Positions 8,649 through 18,559 of a stretch of DNA of 64,000 bases are shown here, piece after piece. The DNA lies in assembly GCF_014596935.1 (NCBI RefSeq), contig NZ_JACVXC010000001.1, forward strand, positions 248,001 to 312,000, read 5' to 3'. Within the stretch, counting starts at the first letter, position 1, and the number at the start of each line of letters is the position of its first letter. This stretch comes from Aestuariibaculum suncheonense. Its GTDB lineage: Bacteria > Bacteroidota > Bacteroidia > Flavobacteriales > Flavobacteriaceae. The translations under genes and the position numbers were made by a program. Below the pieces are notes generated by a model. It had not been told where the DNA came from. It saw nothing but the letters and a program-made list of their open reading frames with translations, and did not search any database.

Positions 8649-9305
8649 TTAAGCTTTAACTTTTTTTATGGCGGCAAAGGCTTTATCTACAAATTCGTCT
8701 TCAACGAGAATAGTAAACTCGTTGGTGGTTGAGATGACTTCATAAAGAACAATACCCTCCCAGGCTAAACGTTTAAAAAAGTGATAATACAATCCGGCAA
8801 TTTTCGAGTTGTCTTCGGGAAGGTTTACGCAAATAGCCGATAAACCACTTTGTGAAGCCAAAAACGTTTCGTTGCTCAGGCATTCTTTAACAAAACCATC
8901 CAAACTGCTGGAAACAATGAGGTTGCTTTCGTGAATACCACGTGTGAAGGTGTAAAATAATTTTGGTTCCTGATTGATGCGTTCCAGAATTTTGCCGTGG
9001 TTATCAATAATGGTGTCTGAATTTTTAACTGTAAAGTCGGTTAGGTTAGAGCGCACGGTAATATCACCCAAATTCTGCATCACCTTTTTCATTTTAACCG
9101 AGTTGGTTAAAGTTGTGGGTGGATTGTAGCGTCTTAAGGCCATCATAATCGCACCTGGCTTAACATCTTTCTTCAGCATTTTGCTAATAGGTTCGGTTAA
9201 TTCAATCGCTAAGGCACTAAAGTTTATAATGTTTCTTGAAAGCGCTTCTTCTAAATAAGGTTGTGTTATTAAAATGTCTTCAACACAGTTTGATACAGTT
9301 TTCAT
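8649..9305 (-). CDS. ACT-domain protein, aspartokinase-regulatory-like
   Basis: A 218-residue protein in two parts. Residues 1-60 form a helical region (IINFSALAIEL ... MMALRRY) that resembles the N-terminal segment of archaeal and bacterial ACT regulators. The C-terminal half has an ACT-like pattern (GLSAICVNLPE ... YEVISTTNEFTILVED) close to aspartokinase regulatory domains, but there is no kinase domain. It is transcribed divergently from the aspartokinase gene, which suggests a role in sensing an amino acid and controlling that pathway, either by protein contact or at the shared promoter region. That role is inferred. Confidence 0.85.
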   Translation of the reverse strand: MKTVSNCVEDILITQPYLEEALSRNIINFSALAIELTEPISKMLKKDVKPGAIMMALRRYNPPTTLTNSVKMKKVMQNLGDITVRSNLTDFTVKNSDTIIDNHGKILERINQEPKLFYTFTRGIHESNLIVSSSLDGFVKECLSNETFLASQSGLSAICVNLPEDNSKIAGLYYHFFKRLAWEGIVLYEVISTTNEFTILVEDEFVDKAFAAIKKVKA

Positions 9306-9327
9306 GTTAATTATTTAACAATATGTG

Positions 9328-9335
9328 CAAAAGTA
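9328..9335 (-). promoter_or_regulatory. Possible -7 box of the ACT-domain gene
   Basis: Read leftward, 9335-9328 is TACTTTTG, matching TAnnTTTG, about 23 bp before the start codon. No -33 element is evident. Confidence 0.4.
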
Positions 9336-9486
9336 AACATATTTTTTAATAAATATCTTTTTTATAGAAAGGAGTTATAGTTTAGCACCCAAAATAATGA
9401 GAATGAAGCTGATAATATGAATTTTCGGTATTTGGAAATTGTAGATATCAGCGTTGAACACTAAATACATTTAAGTATTCATTAAT

Positions 9487-10812
9487 ATGAAAGTATTAAA
9501 ATTTGGAGGGACTTCAGTGGGGTCGGTTGAGAGTATTAGTAATGTGAAAAACATTATTAATGATGGAGATAAAAAAATAGTTGTACTATCCGCAATGTCG
9601 GGTACAACAAATCATTTAGTGTCTGTTGCCAAGGATATTGAAGAAGGTAATACAGCTGAAGCAGCTAATAAAGTTAATGCCCTTCATGAAACGTATAAAG
9701 TTGTTGTAAATAACCTGTTAAATACGAATGCTGAATTAAATGTTGATGTCCAGGCTTATGTGGCAGGTGTGTTCAATTTATTAATAGAAGCCACTGCTAA
9801 GTCGTTTACCAAAGCATTAGAAAATGAAATTTTATCACAAGGGGAAATTTTATCAACGTATATGGTAAATGCCTATTTGAAGCAAGAAGGGGTAAGTTCA
9901 ACGTTACTTCCAGCTTTAAGCTTTATGCGTATTAATGAAGAGAAAGATCCGGATTTAAATTATATCAAAGCGCATTTAAAAACGGTTTTTGAGAATGCTG
10001 AAGAGGCTCAGATTTACATCACTCAAGGCTTTATTTGTTTAGATCACGAAGGTGTTGTTTCAAATTTACAACGTGGTGGAAGTGATTATACGGCAACCAT
10101 TATTGGAGCGGCTATTAAAGCTGAAGAAGTTCAAATCTGGACCGATATTGATGGAATGCATAACAACGACCCTAGGTATGTTGAAAACACGAGGCCAATT
10201 TCAAACTTATCGTTTGATGAGGCTGCTGAGTTAGCATATTTCGGAGCAAAAATTTTACACCCACAAACCGTAACACCTGTAAGGGAAGATAATATTCCGG
10301 TACGTTTAAAAAATACCATGAACCCAGAAGCACACGGTACGTTAATTAACGATAACCATTCTGAAGTGGGTATTAAAGCTATTGCTGCGAAAGACGGTAT
10401 TACGGCCATTAAAATTAAATCGGCACGCATGTTAAATGCGCACGGTTTCTTAAAGAAAGTATTTGAAATTTTTGAAGTTTACAAAACATCAATCGATATG
10501 ATTACTACTTCTGAGGTAGCTGTATCATTAACGATAGATGATGATAAAAACTTAGATAAAATTTTAGTTGAATTAGAAAAAATTGCAACTATCGAAGTCG
10601 ATACGAATCAAAGTATCGTATGTTTAGTAGGGCACTCGGTAGTGAATCATCATGATACCTATAAATTGTTCCAGATTTTACAGGATGTAAAAATTAGAAT
10701 GATTTCATACGGAGGAAGTAACAATAATATTTCGTTGTTAATCAACTCGAATGATAAAATAAAAACTCTTAGCAAGCTAAACGATTATTTATTTGAATTA
10801 GTCACTCTGTAA
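9487..10812 (+). CDS. lysC: Aspartate kinase, monofunctional
   Basis: A 441-residue aspartokinase, phosphorylating aspartate at the entry to lysine, threonine and methionine synthesis. The kinase domain begins with MKVLKFGGTSVGS; RGGSDYTA and WTDIDGMHNNDPR are substrate-loop motifs. Two ACT domains follow (IKIKSARM ... ISLLINSND), consistent with feedback control. No homoserine dehydrogenase domain is attached. It is divergent from the ACT-only protein at 8649-9305 and is followed by a strong hairpin terminator. Secure as aspartokinase; the isozyme name is a convention. Confidence 0.93.
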   Translation: MKVLKFGGTSVGSVESISNVKNIINDGDKKIVVLSAMSGTTNHLVSVAKDIEEGNTAEAANKVNALHETYKVVVNNLLNTNAELNVDVQAYVAGVFNLLIEATAKSFTKALENEILSQGEILSTYMVNAYLKQEGVSSTLLPALSFMRINEEKDPDLNYIKAHLKTVFENAEEAQIYITQGFICLDHEGVVSNLQRGGSDYTATIIGAAIKAEEVQIWTDIDGMHNNDPRYVENTRPISNLSFDEAAELAYFGAKILHPQTVTPVREDNIPVRLKNTMNPEAHGTLINDNHSEVGIKAIAAKDGITAIKIKSARMLNAHGFLKKVFEIFEVYKTSIDMITTSEVAVSLTIDDDKNLDKILVELEKIATIEVDTNQSIVCLVGHSVVNHHDTYKLFQILQDVKIRMISYGGSNNNISLLINSNDKIKTLSKLNDYLFELVTL

Positions 10813-10834
10813 ATTATAATTTTAGTATTGTTAA

Positions 10835-10866
10835 AAAGGGTCGTTGCAAAACGACCCTTTCTTTTC
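10835..10866. terminator. Terminator between lysC and the convergent aminopeptidase gene
   Basis: An 11-bp perfect stem (AAAGGGTCGTT / AACGACCCTTT) with a GCAA tetraloop is followed by a T-rich run. Read leftward it is followed by five Ts, so it may serve both converging genes. Confidence 0.85.
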
Positions 10867-10974
10867 TCGACAATCGAGATTTGAATAATTCTTAAGTTTG
10901 AACTTACACCGAAATCAGATTTTTATTTTAAGCTTTTGAGCCGATCTCGATGTGCGTCCTCCTGTATTGTTGAA

Positions 10975-12267
10975 TTAACTATTCATTAAATCTTCAATTT
11001 CTTCTACTTCAATCGGAATGTTTGCCATTAGGTTTAATGGTTCTCCTTTTTCCTGAACGACAACATCATCTTCTAAACGAATTCCGAAACCTTCATCAGG
11101 AATATAAATTCCAGGCTCAACAGTAAATACCATATTCGCTTGCATTGGTTCTGTTAAAATACCGTAGTCGTGCGTGTCTAATCCCATATGGTGAGACGTA
11201 CCGTGCATAAAGTATTTTTTGTATGCTGGCCAGTCTGGGTTTTCGTTTTGTACATCGGCTTTGTCTAAAAGGCCTAAACCTAGTAATTCTGAAGTCATCA
11301 TTTTGCCAACTTCAACATGATATTCACCCCAGAGTGTTCCAGGAACTAGTAATTTGGTAGCTTCGTTTTTAACACGTAACACTGCATTGTAAACGGCTTT
11401 TTGTCTATCGTTAAAACGTCCTGAAACCGGAATGGTTCTACTTAAATCACTGGCATAATTAGCGTACTCGGCAGCGGTATCAAATAAAATTAAATCTCCG
11501 TCTTTACATTGCTGGTTGTTTTCAACATAGTGTAATACATTGGCATTATTTCCAGCAGCAATAATTGGCGTGTATGCGAAACCTTTTGAACGGTTACGTA
11601 AAAATTCGTGAGCCATTTCAGCTTCAATTTCATATTCCCAAACACCTGGTTTTACAAACCCTAAAACACGACGAAATGCTTTTTCTGTAATATTACAAGC
11701 ATTTTGAATCAGGTCGATTTCAATCTGATGTTTAACAGATCGTAGACGTTGTAAAATGGGGTTGCTTTTTGCTACACTATGAGCAGGATAAGTTTCTTTT
11801 AGCCATTTGTTAAAACGGTCTTCACGCGTTTGCGTTTCGACATTAGAGCGGTAGTGTTCGTTAGTATTTATGTAAACCGTATCGCATTGCGACATGACTT
11901 CTTTAAAGATTTTGTTGAAATCCTGCAACCAGTAAACGGTTTTAATACCAGAAGTTTGAAAGGCCTGTTCTTTATCAAGTTTAGCACCTTCCCAGATTGC
12001 AATATGTTCGTTGGTCTCAGTTAAGAATAAGATTTCACGGTGTTTCGGATTTGGACAGTCCGGGAATAATAATAAAATACTCGATTCCTGATCTACGCCG
12101 CTTAAGTAGAAAATATTGCGGTCCTGTTGAAATGGCATCGTACTGTCGGCACCAATAGGGTAAATATCGTTAGAATTGAAAACAGCCAAACTATTTGGTT
12201 TCATTTGTGCTGTAAAATTCTTTCTGTTGTGAATAAATAGCGCGTTGTCTATTGGATGATATTTCAT
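10975..12267 (-). CDS. pepP: Xaa-Pro aminopeptidase (M24B)
   Basis: A 430-residue metallopeptidase that removes an N-terminal residue before proline. The creatinase-like N-terminal domain is followed by the pita-bread catalytic domain. Dinuclear metal ligands are visible in FDTAAEYANYASDLSR, HGTSHHMGLD, TVEPGIY and GIRLEDD. I start it at ATG 12267 (MKYHPIDNALF), which matches homologues; a longer frame to 12315 would add a hydrophobic 16-residue stretch rich in non-conserved residues. It is cytoplasmic and stands as a single gene. Secure. Confidence 0.93.
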   Translation of the reverse strand: MKYHPIDNALFIHNRKNFTAQMKPNSLAVFNSNDIYPIGADSTMPFQQDRNIFYLSGVDQESSILLLFPDCPNPKHREILFLTETNEHIAIWEGAKLDKEQAFQTSGIKTVYWLQDFNKIFKEVMSQCDTVYINTNEHYRSNVETQTREDRFNKWLKETYPAHSVAKSNPILQRLRSVKHQIEIDLIQNACNITEKAFRRVLGFVKPGVWEYEIEAEMAHEFLRNRSKGFAYTPIIAAGNNANVLHYVENNQQCKDGDLILFDTAAEYANYASDLSRTIPVSGRFNDRQKAVYNAVLRVKNEATKLLVPGTLWGEYHVEVGKMMTSELLGLGLLDKADVQNENPDWPAYKKYFMHGTSHHMGLDTHDYGILTEPMQANMVFTVEPGIYIPDEGFGIRLEDDVVVQEKGEPLNLMANIPIEVEEIEDLMNS

Positions 12268-12297
12268 GTTATAGAATATTAGATTTTGTGAATGACA

Positions 12298-12305
12298 CAA
12301 AAGTA
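12298..12305 (-). promoter_or_regulatory. Possible -7 box of the aminopeptidase gene
   Basis: Read leftward, 12305-12298 is TACTTTTG, about 31 bp before the chosen ATG at 12267. It lies inside the longer alternative frame, which supports the shorter start. Confidence 0.4.
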
Positions 12306-12392
12306 AAAAAATCAAATGTTAATAAATGTTATAATTGGTAATAAGGTATTTAGGAGAGGTTAGGAGGGTGTAATAGGTGGTTGGTTTTAAGT

Positions 12393-12423
12393 TGACTAAA
12401 GTCATTTCAAAGTAATCGATTAC
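12393..12423. promoter_or_regulatory. Two adjacent palindromes in the pepP-sdhC intergenic region
   Basis: The 412-bp gap 12268-12679 holds no gene. It contains TGACT-AA-AGTCA (12393-12404) and, 7 bp on, the perfect 12-bp palindrome GTAATCGATTAC (12412-12423). These look like binding sites for a dimeric regulator. They lie about 200 bp before the sdh promoter. Confidence 0.45.
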
Positions 12424-12619
12424 ATTATTGTTTTGCTGAATTTTTAGTTGAATAGTATAATTCCGATAAAGCGAATACTAAAGATTTGTTAAAGGAAATA
12501 CTTAGAATTTAATGGTGTTACTTTTGAAAGTATTGATTATTAAAGGGTTTTAATGATAATTAGCTACGTATTTGCTTCTTTAAAACCATTCTAAATACTT
12601 AATAAAACCGGGGGTAAAG

Positions 12620-12651
12620 TTTGTCTAAAATGGGCATGCTCACTACATTTG
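12620..12651 (+). promoter_or_regulatory. Promoter of sdhCAB
   Basis: TTTG (12620-12623), a 20-nt spacer and TACATTTG (12644-12651) fit the Bacteroidota housekeeping promoter well. Transcription would begin near 12658, leaving a short leader before the sdhC ATG at 12680. Confidence 0.75.
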
Positions 12652-12679
12652 CATCTAGATATAAACTAACTTCAAAATA

Positions 12680-13363
12680 ATGAGCGGATTTTTTAAATCT
12701 TCGATTGGAAGAAAAGTAGCGATGGCGCTATCGGCTTTCTTCCTAATGATTTTCTTATTACAACATTTTGCAATTAACCTTTTATCTGTTTTTAGTGGTG
12801 ATATTTTCAATGAAGTATCGCACTTTATGGGTACAAATTGGTTGATTCAGTTTGTAATGCAACCAGTTTTAATTTTTGGTGTGGTATTCCATTTTATTAT
12901 GGGATTCATTTTAGAAATTAAAAACAAAAAAGCAAAAGGAGTAGCCTATGCTAAAAATAATGGAGCTGCAAACTCAACTTGGGTTAGTAGAAACATGATT
13001 TATAGCGGATTGGTTATTTTAGCTTTTATCTTGCTTCACTTTATCGATTTCTGGTTTCCGGAAATTAATACAAAGTACATTCAGGGCGATTGGTCTGGTG
13101 TTCATGAAGGTGTAGAAGGTTACAGATATTTCCATGAATTACAGGAGAAATTTGTTAATCCGGCAAGAGTAGCAGCTTACATCGTAGCTTTTGTGTTTTT
13201 AGCATTACACTTGTTGCACGGCTTTACATCGGCATTCCAATCTATGGGAGCTACAGCTGGAAGAAAGAAAACATTACAAAACATTGGTAAAGCGTATTCA
13301 ATTATTATCCCTGCAGGGTTTATAATTATAGCGTTATATCATCATTTTAATCATATCCATTAA
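12680..13363 (+). CDS. sdhC: Succinate dehydrogenase cytochrome b subunit
   Basis: A 227-residue membrane anchor with about five transmembrane helices. It matches the type B (single, diheme) cytochrome b subunit that passes electrons from succinate oxidation to menaquinone. Candidate heme ligands are His24 in LLQHFAINL and histidines in [16 protein letters not shown] and LYHHF. It is the first gene of sdhCAB, 11 bp ahead of sdhA. The single long anchor and the neighbouring subunits make the assignment secure. Confidence 0.94.
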   Translation: MSGFFKSSIGRKVAMALSAFFLMIFLLQHFAINLLSVFSGDIFNEVSHFMGTNWLIQFVMQPVLIFGVVFHFIMGFILEIKNKKAKGVAYAKNNGAANSTWVSRNMIYSGLVILAFILLHFIDFWFPEINTKYIQGDWSGVHEGVEGYRYFHELQEKFVNPARVAAYIVAFVFLALHLLHGFTSAFQSMGATAGRKKTLQNIGKAYSIIIPAGFIIIALYHHFNHIH

Positions 13364-13374
13364 TCTTAGATAAT

Positions 13375-15387
13375 ATGGCATTAGATTCTAAAGTACCAAA
13401 AGGTCCATTAAAAGATAAATGGACAGATTATAAAAATCATATCAACCTGGTTAACCCGGCGAACAAACGTCACATTGATGTTATTGTTGTTGGTACTGGT
13501 TTAGCAGGTGGTTCTGCAGCAGCAACGTTAGCAGAATTAGGATACAACGTTAAAGCATTTTGTTACCAGGACTCGCCTCGTAGAGCTCACTCTATCGCAG
13601 CCCAAGGTGGTATTAATGCGGCGAAAAACTATCAAGGGGATGGAGACTCGACTTACCGTTTATTTTACGATACTGTAAAAGGAGGAGATTACCGTTCTCG
13701 TGAGGCTAACGTGTATCGTTTAGCAGAAGTTTCAGCAAATATTATCGACCAGTGTGTGGCGCAAGGGGTGCCTTTCGCCCGTGATTATGGTGGATTATTA
13801 GATAACCGTTCTTTTGGTGGGGTATTAGTATCTCGTACGTTCTATGCGAAGGGACAAACTGGTCAGCAGTTACTCTTAGGAGCATATTCGGCAATGAACC
13901 GTCAAATTGCTCGTGGAAAAATTACCATGTACAACCGTCATGAAATGTTAGACGTTGTGAAAATTGATGGTAAAGCCCGAGGAATTATTGCTCGTAACTT
14001 AGTAACCGGAGAAATTGAAAGACATTCAGCACATGCTGTGGTTATCGCCTCAGGTGGATACGGAAATGTATATTTCTTATCTACTAACGCTATGGGGTCT
14101 AACGCAACGGCAGCCTGGAAAATACATAAAAAAGGCGCGTATTTCGCAAATCCTTGTTACACGCAAATTCACCCAACATGTATTCCGCGTTCGGGAGATT
14201 ATCAGTCTAAATTAACATTAATGTCTGAGTCTTTACGTAACGATGGTCGTATCTGGGTGCCTAAAAACATGGAAGATGTTTTAGCGATTCGTGAAGGTCG
14301 TAAAAAACCAACCGATTTGTCGGAAGACGAAAGAGATTACTACTTAGAGCGTCGTTATCCGGCATTTGGTAATTTAGTACCTCGTGATGTGGCGTCTCGT
14401 GCAGCTAAGGAGCGTTGTGATGCTGGTTATGGTGTGAATTCAACAGGAGAAGCAGTTTACTTAGATTTCGCTTCAGCAATTGAGCGTTACGGAAAAGAGC
14501 AGGCTAAGATTCAGAATATTGAAAATCCTTCAGCTCAAAAAATCTATGATTTAGGTAAAAGTGTTGTTGAGGCTAAGTACGGAAACTTATTCCAGATGTA
14601 TGAGAAAATCGTTGACGAAGATCCATACAAAACGCCTATGATGATTTACCCGGCAACACACTACACCATGGGTGGTATTTGGGTAGATTACAACTTAATG
14701 ACTACGGTTGATGGCTTATATTGTATTGGTGAAGCAAACTTCTCTGATCACGGAGCGAACCGTCTTGGAGCTTCTGCATTAATGCAAGGTTTAGCCGATG
14801 GATATTTCGTATTACCTTATACGATTGGTGATTACCTAGCTAATGATATTAGAACCGGAAAAATTCCAACGGATACTCCGGAGTTTGATGAGGCTGAGAA
14901 AAGTGTTAAAGACATGATCGATTTCTTTATTAACAATAAAGGACAGCACTCAGTAGATTATTACCACAAGAAATTAGGTAAAATCATGTGGGATAAGTGT
15001 GGAATGTCACGTAACGAGCAAGGCTTAAAAGAAGCAATGGCTGAAATTAAAGCTTTACGTGAAGATTTCTGGAAAAACGTAAAAGTACCAGGAAATGCGA
15101 ACGAGATGAATCCTGAGTTAGAAAAAGCAGCACGTGTTGCAGATTTCCTTGAGTTAGGTGAGTTATTTGCTAAAGATGCATTAAACAGAAATGAGTCTTG
15201 TGGTGGTCACTTTAGAGAAGAATCTGTAGAGTTAGATGGTGAGCAAAAAGGAGAAGCGAAGCGTAACGATAAAGAGTACGCTTATGTTGCTGCCTGGGAA
15301 TACAAAGGTGAGCCTGCCGATGCTGTTTTACACAAAGAAGAATTAGAATTTAAGGATATAGAACTAAAACAACGTTCGTACAAATAA
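13375..15387 (+). CDS. sdhA: Succinate dehydrogenase flavoprotein subunit
   Basis: A 670-residue FAD-containing catalytic subunit oxidising succinate to fumarate on the cytoplasmic side of the inner membrane. The dinucleotide-binding motif is [12 protein letters not shown] (about 38-49); [13 protein letters not shown] contains the histidine-flavin attachment region nearby (RRAHS); [12 protein letters not shown] and [13 protein letters not shown] are typical late motifs. It is longer than E. coli SdhA, as usual for type B enzymes. It is between sdhC and sdhB. Secure. Confidence 0.97.
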   Translation: MALDSKVPKGPLKDKWTDYKNHINLVNPANKRHIDVIVVGTGLAGGSAAATLAELGYNVKAFCYQDSPRRAHSIAAQGGINAAKNYQGDGDSTYRLFYDTVKGGDYRSREANVYRLAEVSANIIDQCVAQGVPFARDYGGLLDNRSFGGVLVSRTFYAKGQTGQQLLLGAYSAMNRQIARGKITMYNRHEMLDVVKIDGKARGIIARNLVTGEIERHSAHAVVIASGGYGNVYFLSTNAMGSNATAAWKIHKKGAYFANPCYTQIHPTCIPRSGDYQSKLTLMSESLRNDGRIWVPKNMEDVLAIREGRKKPTDLSEDERDYYLERRYPAFGNLVPRDVASRAAKERCDAGYGVNSTGEAVYLDFASAIERYGKEQAKIQNIENPSAQKIYDLGKSVVEAKYGNLFQMYEKIVDEDPYKTPMMIYPATHYTMGGIWVDYNLMTTVDGLYCIGEANFSDHGANRLGASALMQGLADGYFVLPYTIGDYLANDIRTGKIPTDTPEFDEAEKSVKDMIDFFINNKGQHSVDYYHKKLGKIMWDKCGMSRNEQGLKEAMAEIKALREDFWKNVKVPGNANEMNPELEKAARVADFLELGELFAKDALNRNESCGGHFREESVELDGEQKGEAKRNDKEYAYVAAWEYKGEPADAVLHKEELEFKDIELKQRSYK

Positions 15388-15397
15388 AATAGACATT

Positions 15398-16138
15398 ATG
15401 AATTTAACACTTAAAATTTGGAGACAAAAAGACTCAAATGCAAAGGGTCAAATGGTCGATTATAAAGTTACTGATATTTCAGAACATATGTCTTTTTTAG
15501 AAATGATGGATGTTTTGAACGAACAACTTATCAATGCAGGAGAAGAGCCAGTGGCTTTCGATCACGATTGTCGTGAAGGTATTTGTGGAATGTGTTCTAT
15601 GTATATTAACGGTGAAGCTCACGGACCGGACAGAGGGGTAACTACTTGTCAATTACACATGCGTATGTTTAAAGATGGTGATACTATTACTATCGAGCCA
15701 TTCAGAGCAGCTGCATTCCCAGTAATTAAAGATTTAGTGGTAGACCGCACTGCCTTCGACCGTATTCAACATGCCGGAGGTTATATTTCTGTAAACACTT
15801 CAGGTAATACTCAAGATGCGAATGCTATTCCAATTTCTAAGCATGCTGCTGATGAGGCTATGGATGCTGCAACCTGTATTGGTTGTGGAGCTTGTGTGGC
15901 AACGTGTAAAAACTCTAGTGCTATGTTATTCGTCGGCGCTAAAGTTTCTCAATATGCGTTATTACCACAAGGTCAGGTGGAGGCTGCTGACCGTGTACGC
16001 AACATGGTTGCTCAAATGGACTTAGAAGGTTTTGGTAACTGTACCAATACTGGAGCTTGTGAGATTGAATGTCCTAAAGGTATTTCATTAGATAACATCG
16101 CAAGAATGAACAGAGAATTAATGAAAGCGCAATTCTAA
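15398..16138 (+). CDS. sdhB: Succinate dehydrogenase iron-sulfur subunit
   Basis: A 246-residue subunit with an N-terminal plant-type ferredoxin domain ([13 protein letters not shown], 2Fe-2S) and a C-terminal domain with [13 protein letters not shown] and [14 protein letters not shown], which bind the 3Fe-4S and 4Fe-4S clusters. It carries electrons from FAD to the quinone site. It ends the sdhCAB operon, starts 10 bp after sdhA and is followed by a hairpin terminator. Secure. Confidence 0.97.
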   Translation: MNLTLKIWRQKDSNAKGQMVDYKVTDISEHMSFLEMMDVLNEQLINAGEEPVAFDHDCREGICGMCSMYINGEAHGPDRGVTTCQLHMRMFKDGDTITIEPFRAAAFPVIKDLVVDRTAFDRIQHAGGYISVNTSGNTQDANAIPISKHAADEAMDAATCIGCGACVATCKNSSAMLFVGAKVSQYALLPQGQVEAADRVRNMVAQMDLEGFGNCTNTGACEIECPKGISLDNIARMNRELMKAQF

Positions 16139-16163
16139 GAATTGTTAATTCAACATATTAATG

Positions 16164-16192
16164 AAAACCCAGGCTTAGACTTGGGTTTTTTT
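16164..16192 (+). terminator. Terminator of sdhCAB
   Basis: The stem AAAACCCA / TGGGTTTT with a 10-nt loop is followed by a run of Ts, 25 bp after the sdhB stop codon. Confidence 0.8.
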
Positions 16193-16218
16193 GTGTAGCT
16201 TTAACAGGTTAAATTAAT

Positions 16219-17139
16219 GTGATGAATAAACTGTTCTGCCTGCTCATAATTTGTTTTTTGTCTTTTACTAATGGCTTTTCCCAAACGAAAAGTCAGGTGT
16301 ATGATCAGCCTTTTTCAGAAGATGCCTTACTTAAGAATTTAGAAAATCTTTCCTCAGACGCTTTCGAAGGTCGAAGAACAGGAACCCGTGGCGGAATAAA
16401 AGCCCGAAAGTATATTATTAATGAGTTCCATAAGTTCGATATTCATCCGTTATTGAAGACTTTTGAGCAGCCATTTTCGTTTACAGAAGATGATGTTTAT
16501 TACGAAGGCGCTAATGTGTTAGGGCTCATAAAAGGAACTAAATTCCCTAATAAATATATTGTTGTTAGTGCGCATTACGATCATGAGGGCATAAAGAACG
16601 GAGTAATTTATAATGGTGCCGATGATAATGCTTCCGGAGTGAGTGCGTTGTTTAGTTTTGCTGAATATCTTAAAAACCATCCCCCGCAATATTCGGTGAT
16701 TTTAGCAGCTTTTGATGCTGAAGAATTAGGACTTCAGGGATCTAAATATTTTGTTGAACATTCAAAAGTAGGGATGAACCAAATCGTTTTTAATATCAAT
16801 ATGGATATGATTAGCCGAAGTGATAAAAACGAGCTTTACGCTGTTGGAACCGGTCATTTTAAATTTTTAAAGCCTATTATTTTTAGTATAAAATCGAAAG
16901 AAGGTTTTAAATTGAAAACAGGTCATGATGAAGGAAACTGGCGTGACGACTGGACTCATGCTTCCGATCATGGTTCATTCTTTAAAAAAGGAATTCCTTT
17001 TTTGTATTTTGGTGTTGAAGACCATGAAGATTACCATGAACCTACTGACGATTACGAGAATATTCAGCCGGATTTCTATGGAAATACTGTTAAAGCAATA
17101 CTTTCGGTTTTTGAAAAACTAGATAAAGTAAAATTTTAA
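16219..17139 (+). CDS. Secreted M28-family zinc peptidase
   Basis: A 306-residue protein with a signal peptide (about 1-21, ending GFSQ) and an M28 aminopeptidase domain. Metal-site motifs are SAHYDHEG, GADDNASGVSAL, FDAEELGLQGS, NMDMISR and the late histidine in ASDHGSFFKKGIPF. It probably acts in the periplasm or outside the cell on peptides. ATG ATG gives two adjacent starts (16219, 16222). It converges on a small gene 3 bp away, and both stop codons lie in one shared hairpin. Family secure; substrate unknown. Confidence 0.92.
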   Translation: MMNKLFCLLIICFLSFTNGFSQTKSQVYDQPFSEDALLKNLENLSSDAFEGRRTGTRGGIKARKYIINEFHKFDIHPLLKTFEQPFSFTEDDVYYEGANVLGLIKGTKFPNKYIVVSAHYDHEGIKNGVIYNGADDNASGVSALFSFAEYLKNHPPQYSVILAAFDAEELGLQGSKYFVEHSKVGMNQIVFNINMDMISRSDKNELYAVGTGHFKFLKPIIFSIKSKEGFKLKTGHDEGNWRDDWTHASDHGSFFKKGIPFLYFGVEDHEDYHEPTDDYENIQPDFYGNTVKAILSVFEKLDKVKF

Positions 17140-17149
17140 ATTTTACTTT
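17125..17149. terminator. Shared terminator covering two convergent stop codons
   Basis: A perfect 11-bp stem (AAAGTAAAATT / AATTTTACTTT) with a 3-nt loop spans the stop codons of the peptidase and of the small minus-strand gene. Each strand shows A/T-rich tails, so it can end transcription in both directions. Confidence 0.65.
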
Positions 17150-17316
17150 TTAATGGTGATATAAGAGGTTGGCATCCACCACATGTTAACTCCAAAAGCA
17201 ACGGTTATAATTTCGTAACCATCTCTAACTTTTTCATTAACTAATCTTTCAGTGTCTGCTCTTAGTGTTTCAGTAGACCACATGGTACTTAGTTTAATAA
17301 TGCGATGTTCTTTCAT
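17143..17316 (-). CDS. DUF4177-like small protein
   Basis: A 57-residue protein when started at the ATG at 17316 (MKEHRIIKL); a longer frame to 17385 lacks the look of real N-terminal coding sequence. The pattern of an N-terminal beta strand, a helix (TLRADTERLVNEKVRDG), then YEIITVAFGV and a final strand SYITIKK fits the small DUF4177 fold. An A-rich tract precedes the start. No function is known to me. It is convergent with the M28 peptidase and divergent from nothing nearby. Confidence 0.7.
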   Translation of the reverse strand: MKEHRIIKLSTMWSTETLRADTERLVNEKVRDGYEIITVAFGVNMWWMPTSYITIKK

Positions 17317-17407
17317 TTTTAACTTTTTTAAGAATCGTTTATTAGTTGTTAAAAGTGAAAATTTGTTACAAACTGAAGAATACAAACCTCCTTATATTTA
17401 TTTTTTA

Positions 17408-18553
17408 CTAATGGTCATGCCCGCCACCTTCCTCGGCCAGAAGCATGTAACCACCTTGTGTTAAAACGGTTTTATTCGTCAAATCATTAGCATTTAAAAT
17501 TTCGGCATAGGTTTCATTTTGTTGCCCTAAGTTGATTTTAACTTTTTCAAAAGTATAATTTCCATTGTTTTTGTCTTCTAAGACTAGAGCATACATGGCA
17601 CCTTCGTATTCAATAAGAGCATCTTTAGGTAAGGCTGGTTTATCTTCAGCTCCGCTAATAATATTGGCTTCTACAAACATACCCACAATAAAGTTAGCCT
17701 GAGATTCATCTAAAATATGTGCATGCACTTTTACAAATCGGTTTTTTTCGTCAATAGTTGTGCCGACAAGATGAACTTCGGCATCAAAATTTTGGTTAGA
17801 TGCTTCAGGGATTTTAAATGTTATTTTTTGACCTTTTTTAAGTCGTAATACATCTTTTTCAAACACCGATAATTCCAAGTGAATATGGTCGGTGTCGATA
17901 ATTTCCATAATCATATCGGAGGGAGATACGTGAATGCCATTGCTCACTTCAACCTTAGTTACATAGCCATTTATTGGAGAATAGATGTTGATGCTTGATG
18001 TAAATTGCCCTTGTAGAACAGACTCCGGATTTATGTTGAGCATCTTCAGTTTTTTGTTTAATCCGTTGTATTCTGCTAATACACTTTTATAGGTGCTTTG
18101 GGCTTTTAAAAAGTTTTTCTCTGAAGTTATATTTTCATCAAATAGGGTTCGTTGTCTGTTGAATTCTGATTTTAAGTAATTAAGTTGCTCGGCAATTTCT
18201 AAGTAACGTTGCTGAATTTCAATAAACTCCGGATTTTCCAAACTCACTAAATGTTGACCTTTTTTTACTTGGTCACCAATTAAAAGTGGCGTTTTAGTAA
18301 TATAACCATCTACAAAACTACTAATTGTGGCTCTGTTATGCGGTGGTACATCAATGACACCACTGGTAACAATGTTTCTATTAAAGGTGTGCGCTTCCAA
18401 CTTCCCTAATTGCATCTGTTCGGTTTCAAATTGTTGCTGGGTAACAACAATATCTTCTCTCATATGTTCTTCAGCAACAGGTGTCATGTTATTTTCTGAA
18501 TTTTTACATGCCATTATCGTAAACAGCGCGATGATTATATGTATGTATTTCAT
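17408..18553 (-). CDS. RND efflux periplasmic adaptor, CusB/HlyD-like lipoprotein
   Basis: A 381-residue membrane-fusion protein. The lipoprotein signal (FTIMAC, Cys16) anchors it in the inner membrane facing the periplasm. A barrel-sandwich hybrid flanks a helical hairpin (about 125-185), followed by beta-barrel and membrane-proximal domains. The C-terminus ends GGGHDH and may bind metal. It would bridge the RND pump and the outer-membrane factor encoded by the gene 6 bp upstream. The order and the CzcA/CusA type of pump point to divalent or copper-type metal export; the metal is not determined. Confidence 0.9.
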   Translation of the reverse strand: MKYIHIIIALFTIMACKNSENNMTPVAEEHMREDIVVTQQQFETEQMQLGKLEAHTFNRNIVTSGVIDVPPHNRATISSFVDGYITKTPLLIGDQVKKGQHLVSLENPEFIEIQQRYLEIAEQLNYLKSEFNRQRTLFDENITSEKNFLKAQSTYKSVLAEYNGLNKKLKMLNINPESVLQGQFTSSINIYSPINGYVTKVEVSNGIHVSPSDMIMEIIDTDHIHLELSVFEKDVLRLKKGQKITFKIPEASNQNFDAEVHLVGTTIDEKNRFVKVHAHILDESQANFIVGMFVEANIISGAEDKPALPKDALIEYEGAMYALVLEDKNNGNYTFEKVKINLGQQNETYAEILNANDLTNKTVLTQGGYMLLAEEGGGHDH

Positions 18554-18559
18554 GATCTT

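Noticed and set aside
12268-12315. Longer N-terminus for the aminopeptidase
   Set aside because: The extra residues are hydrophobic and unlike homologues, and a -7 box lies inside this stretch.
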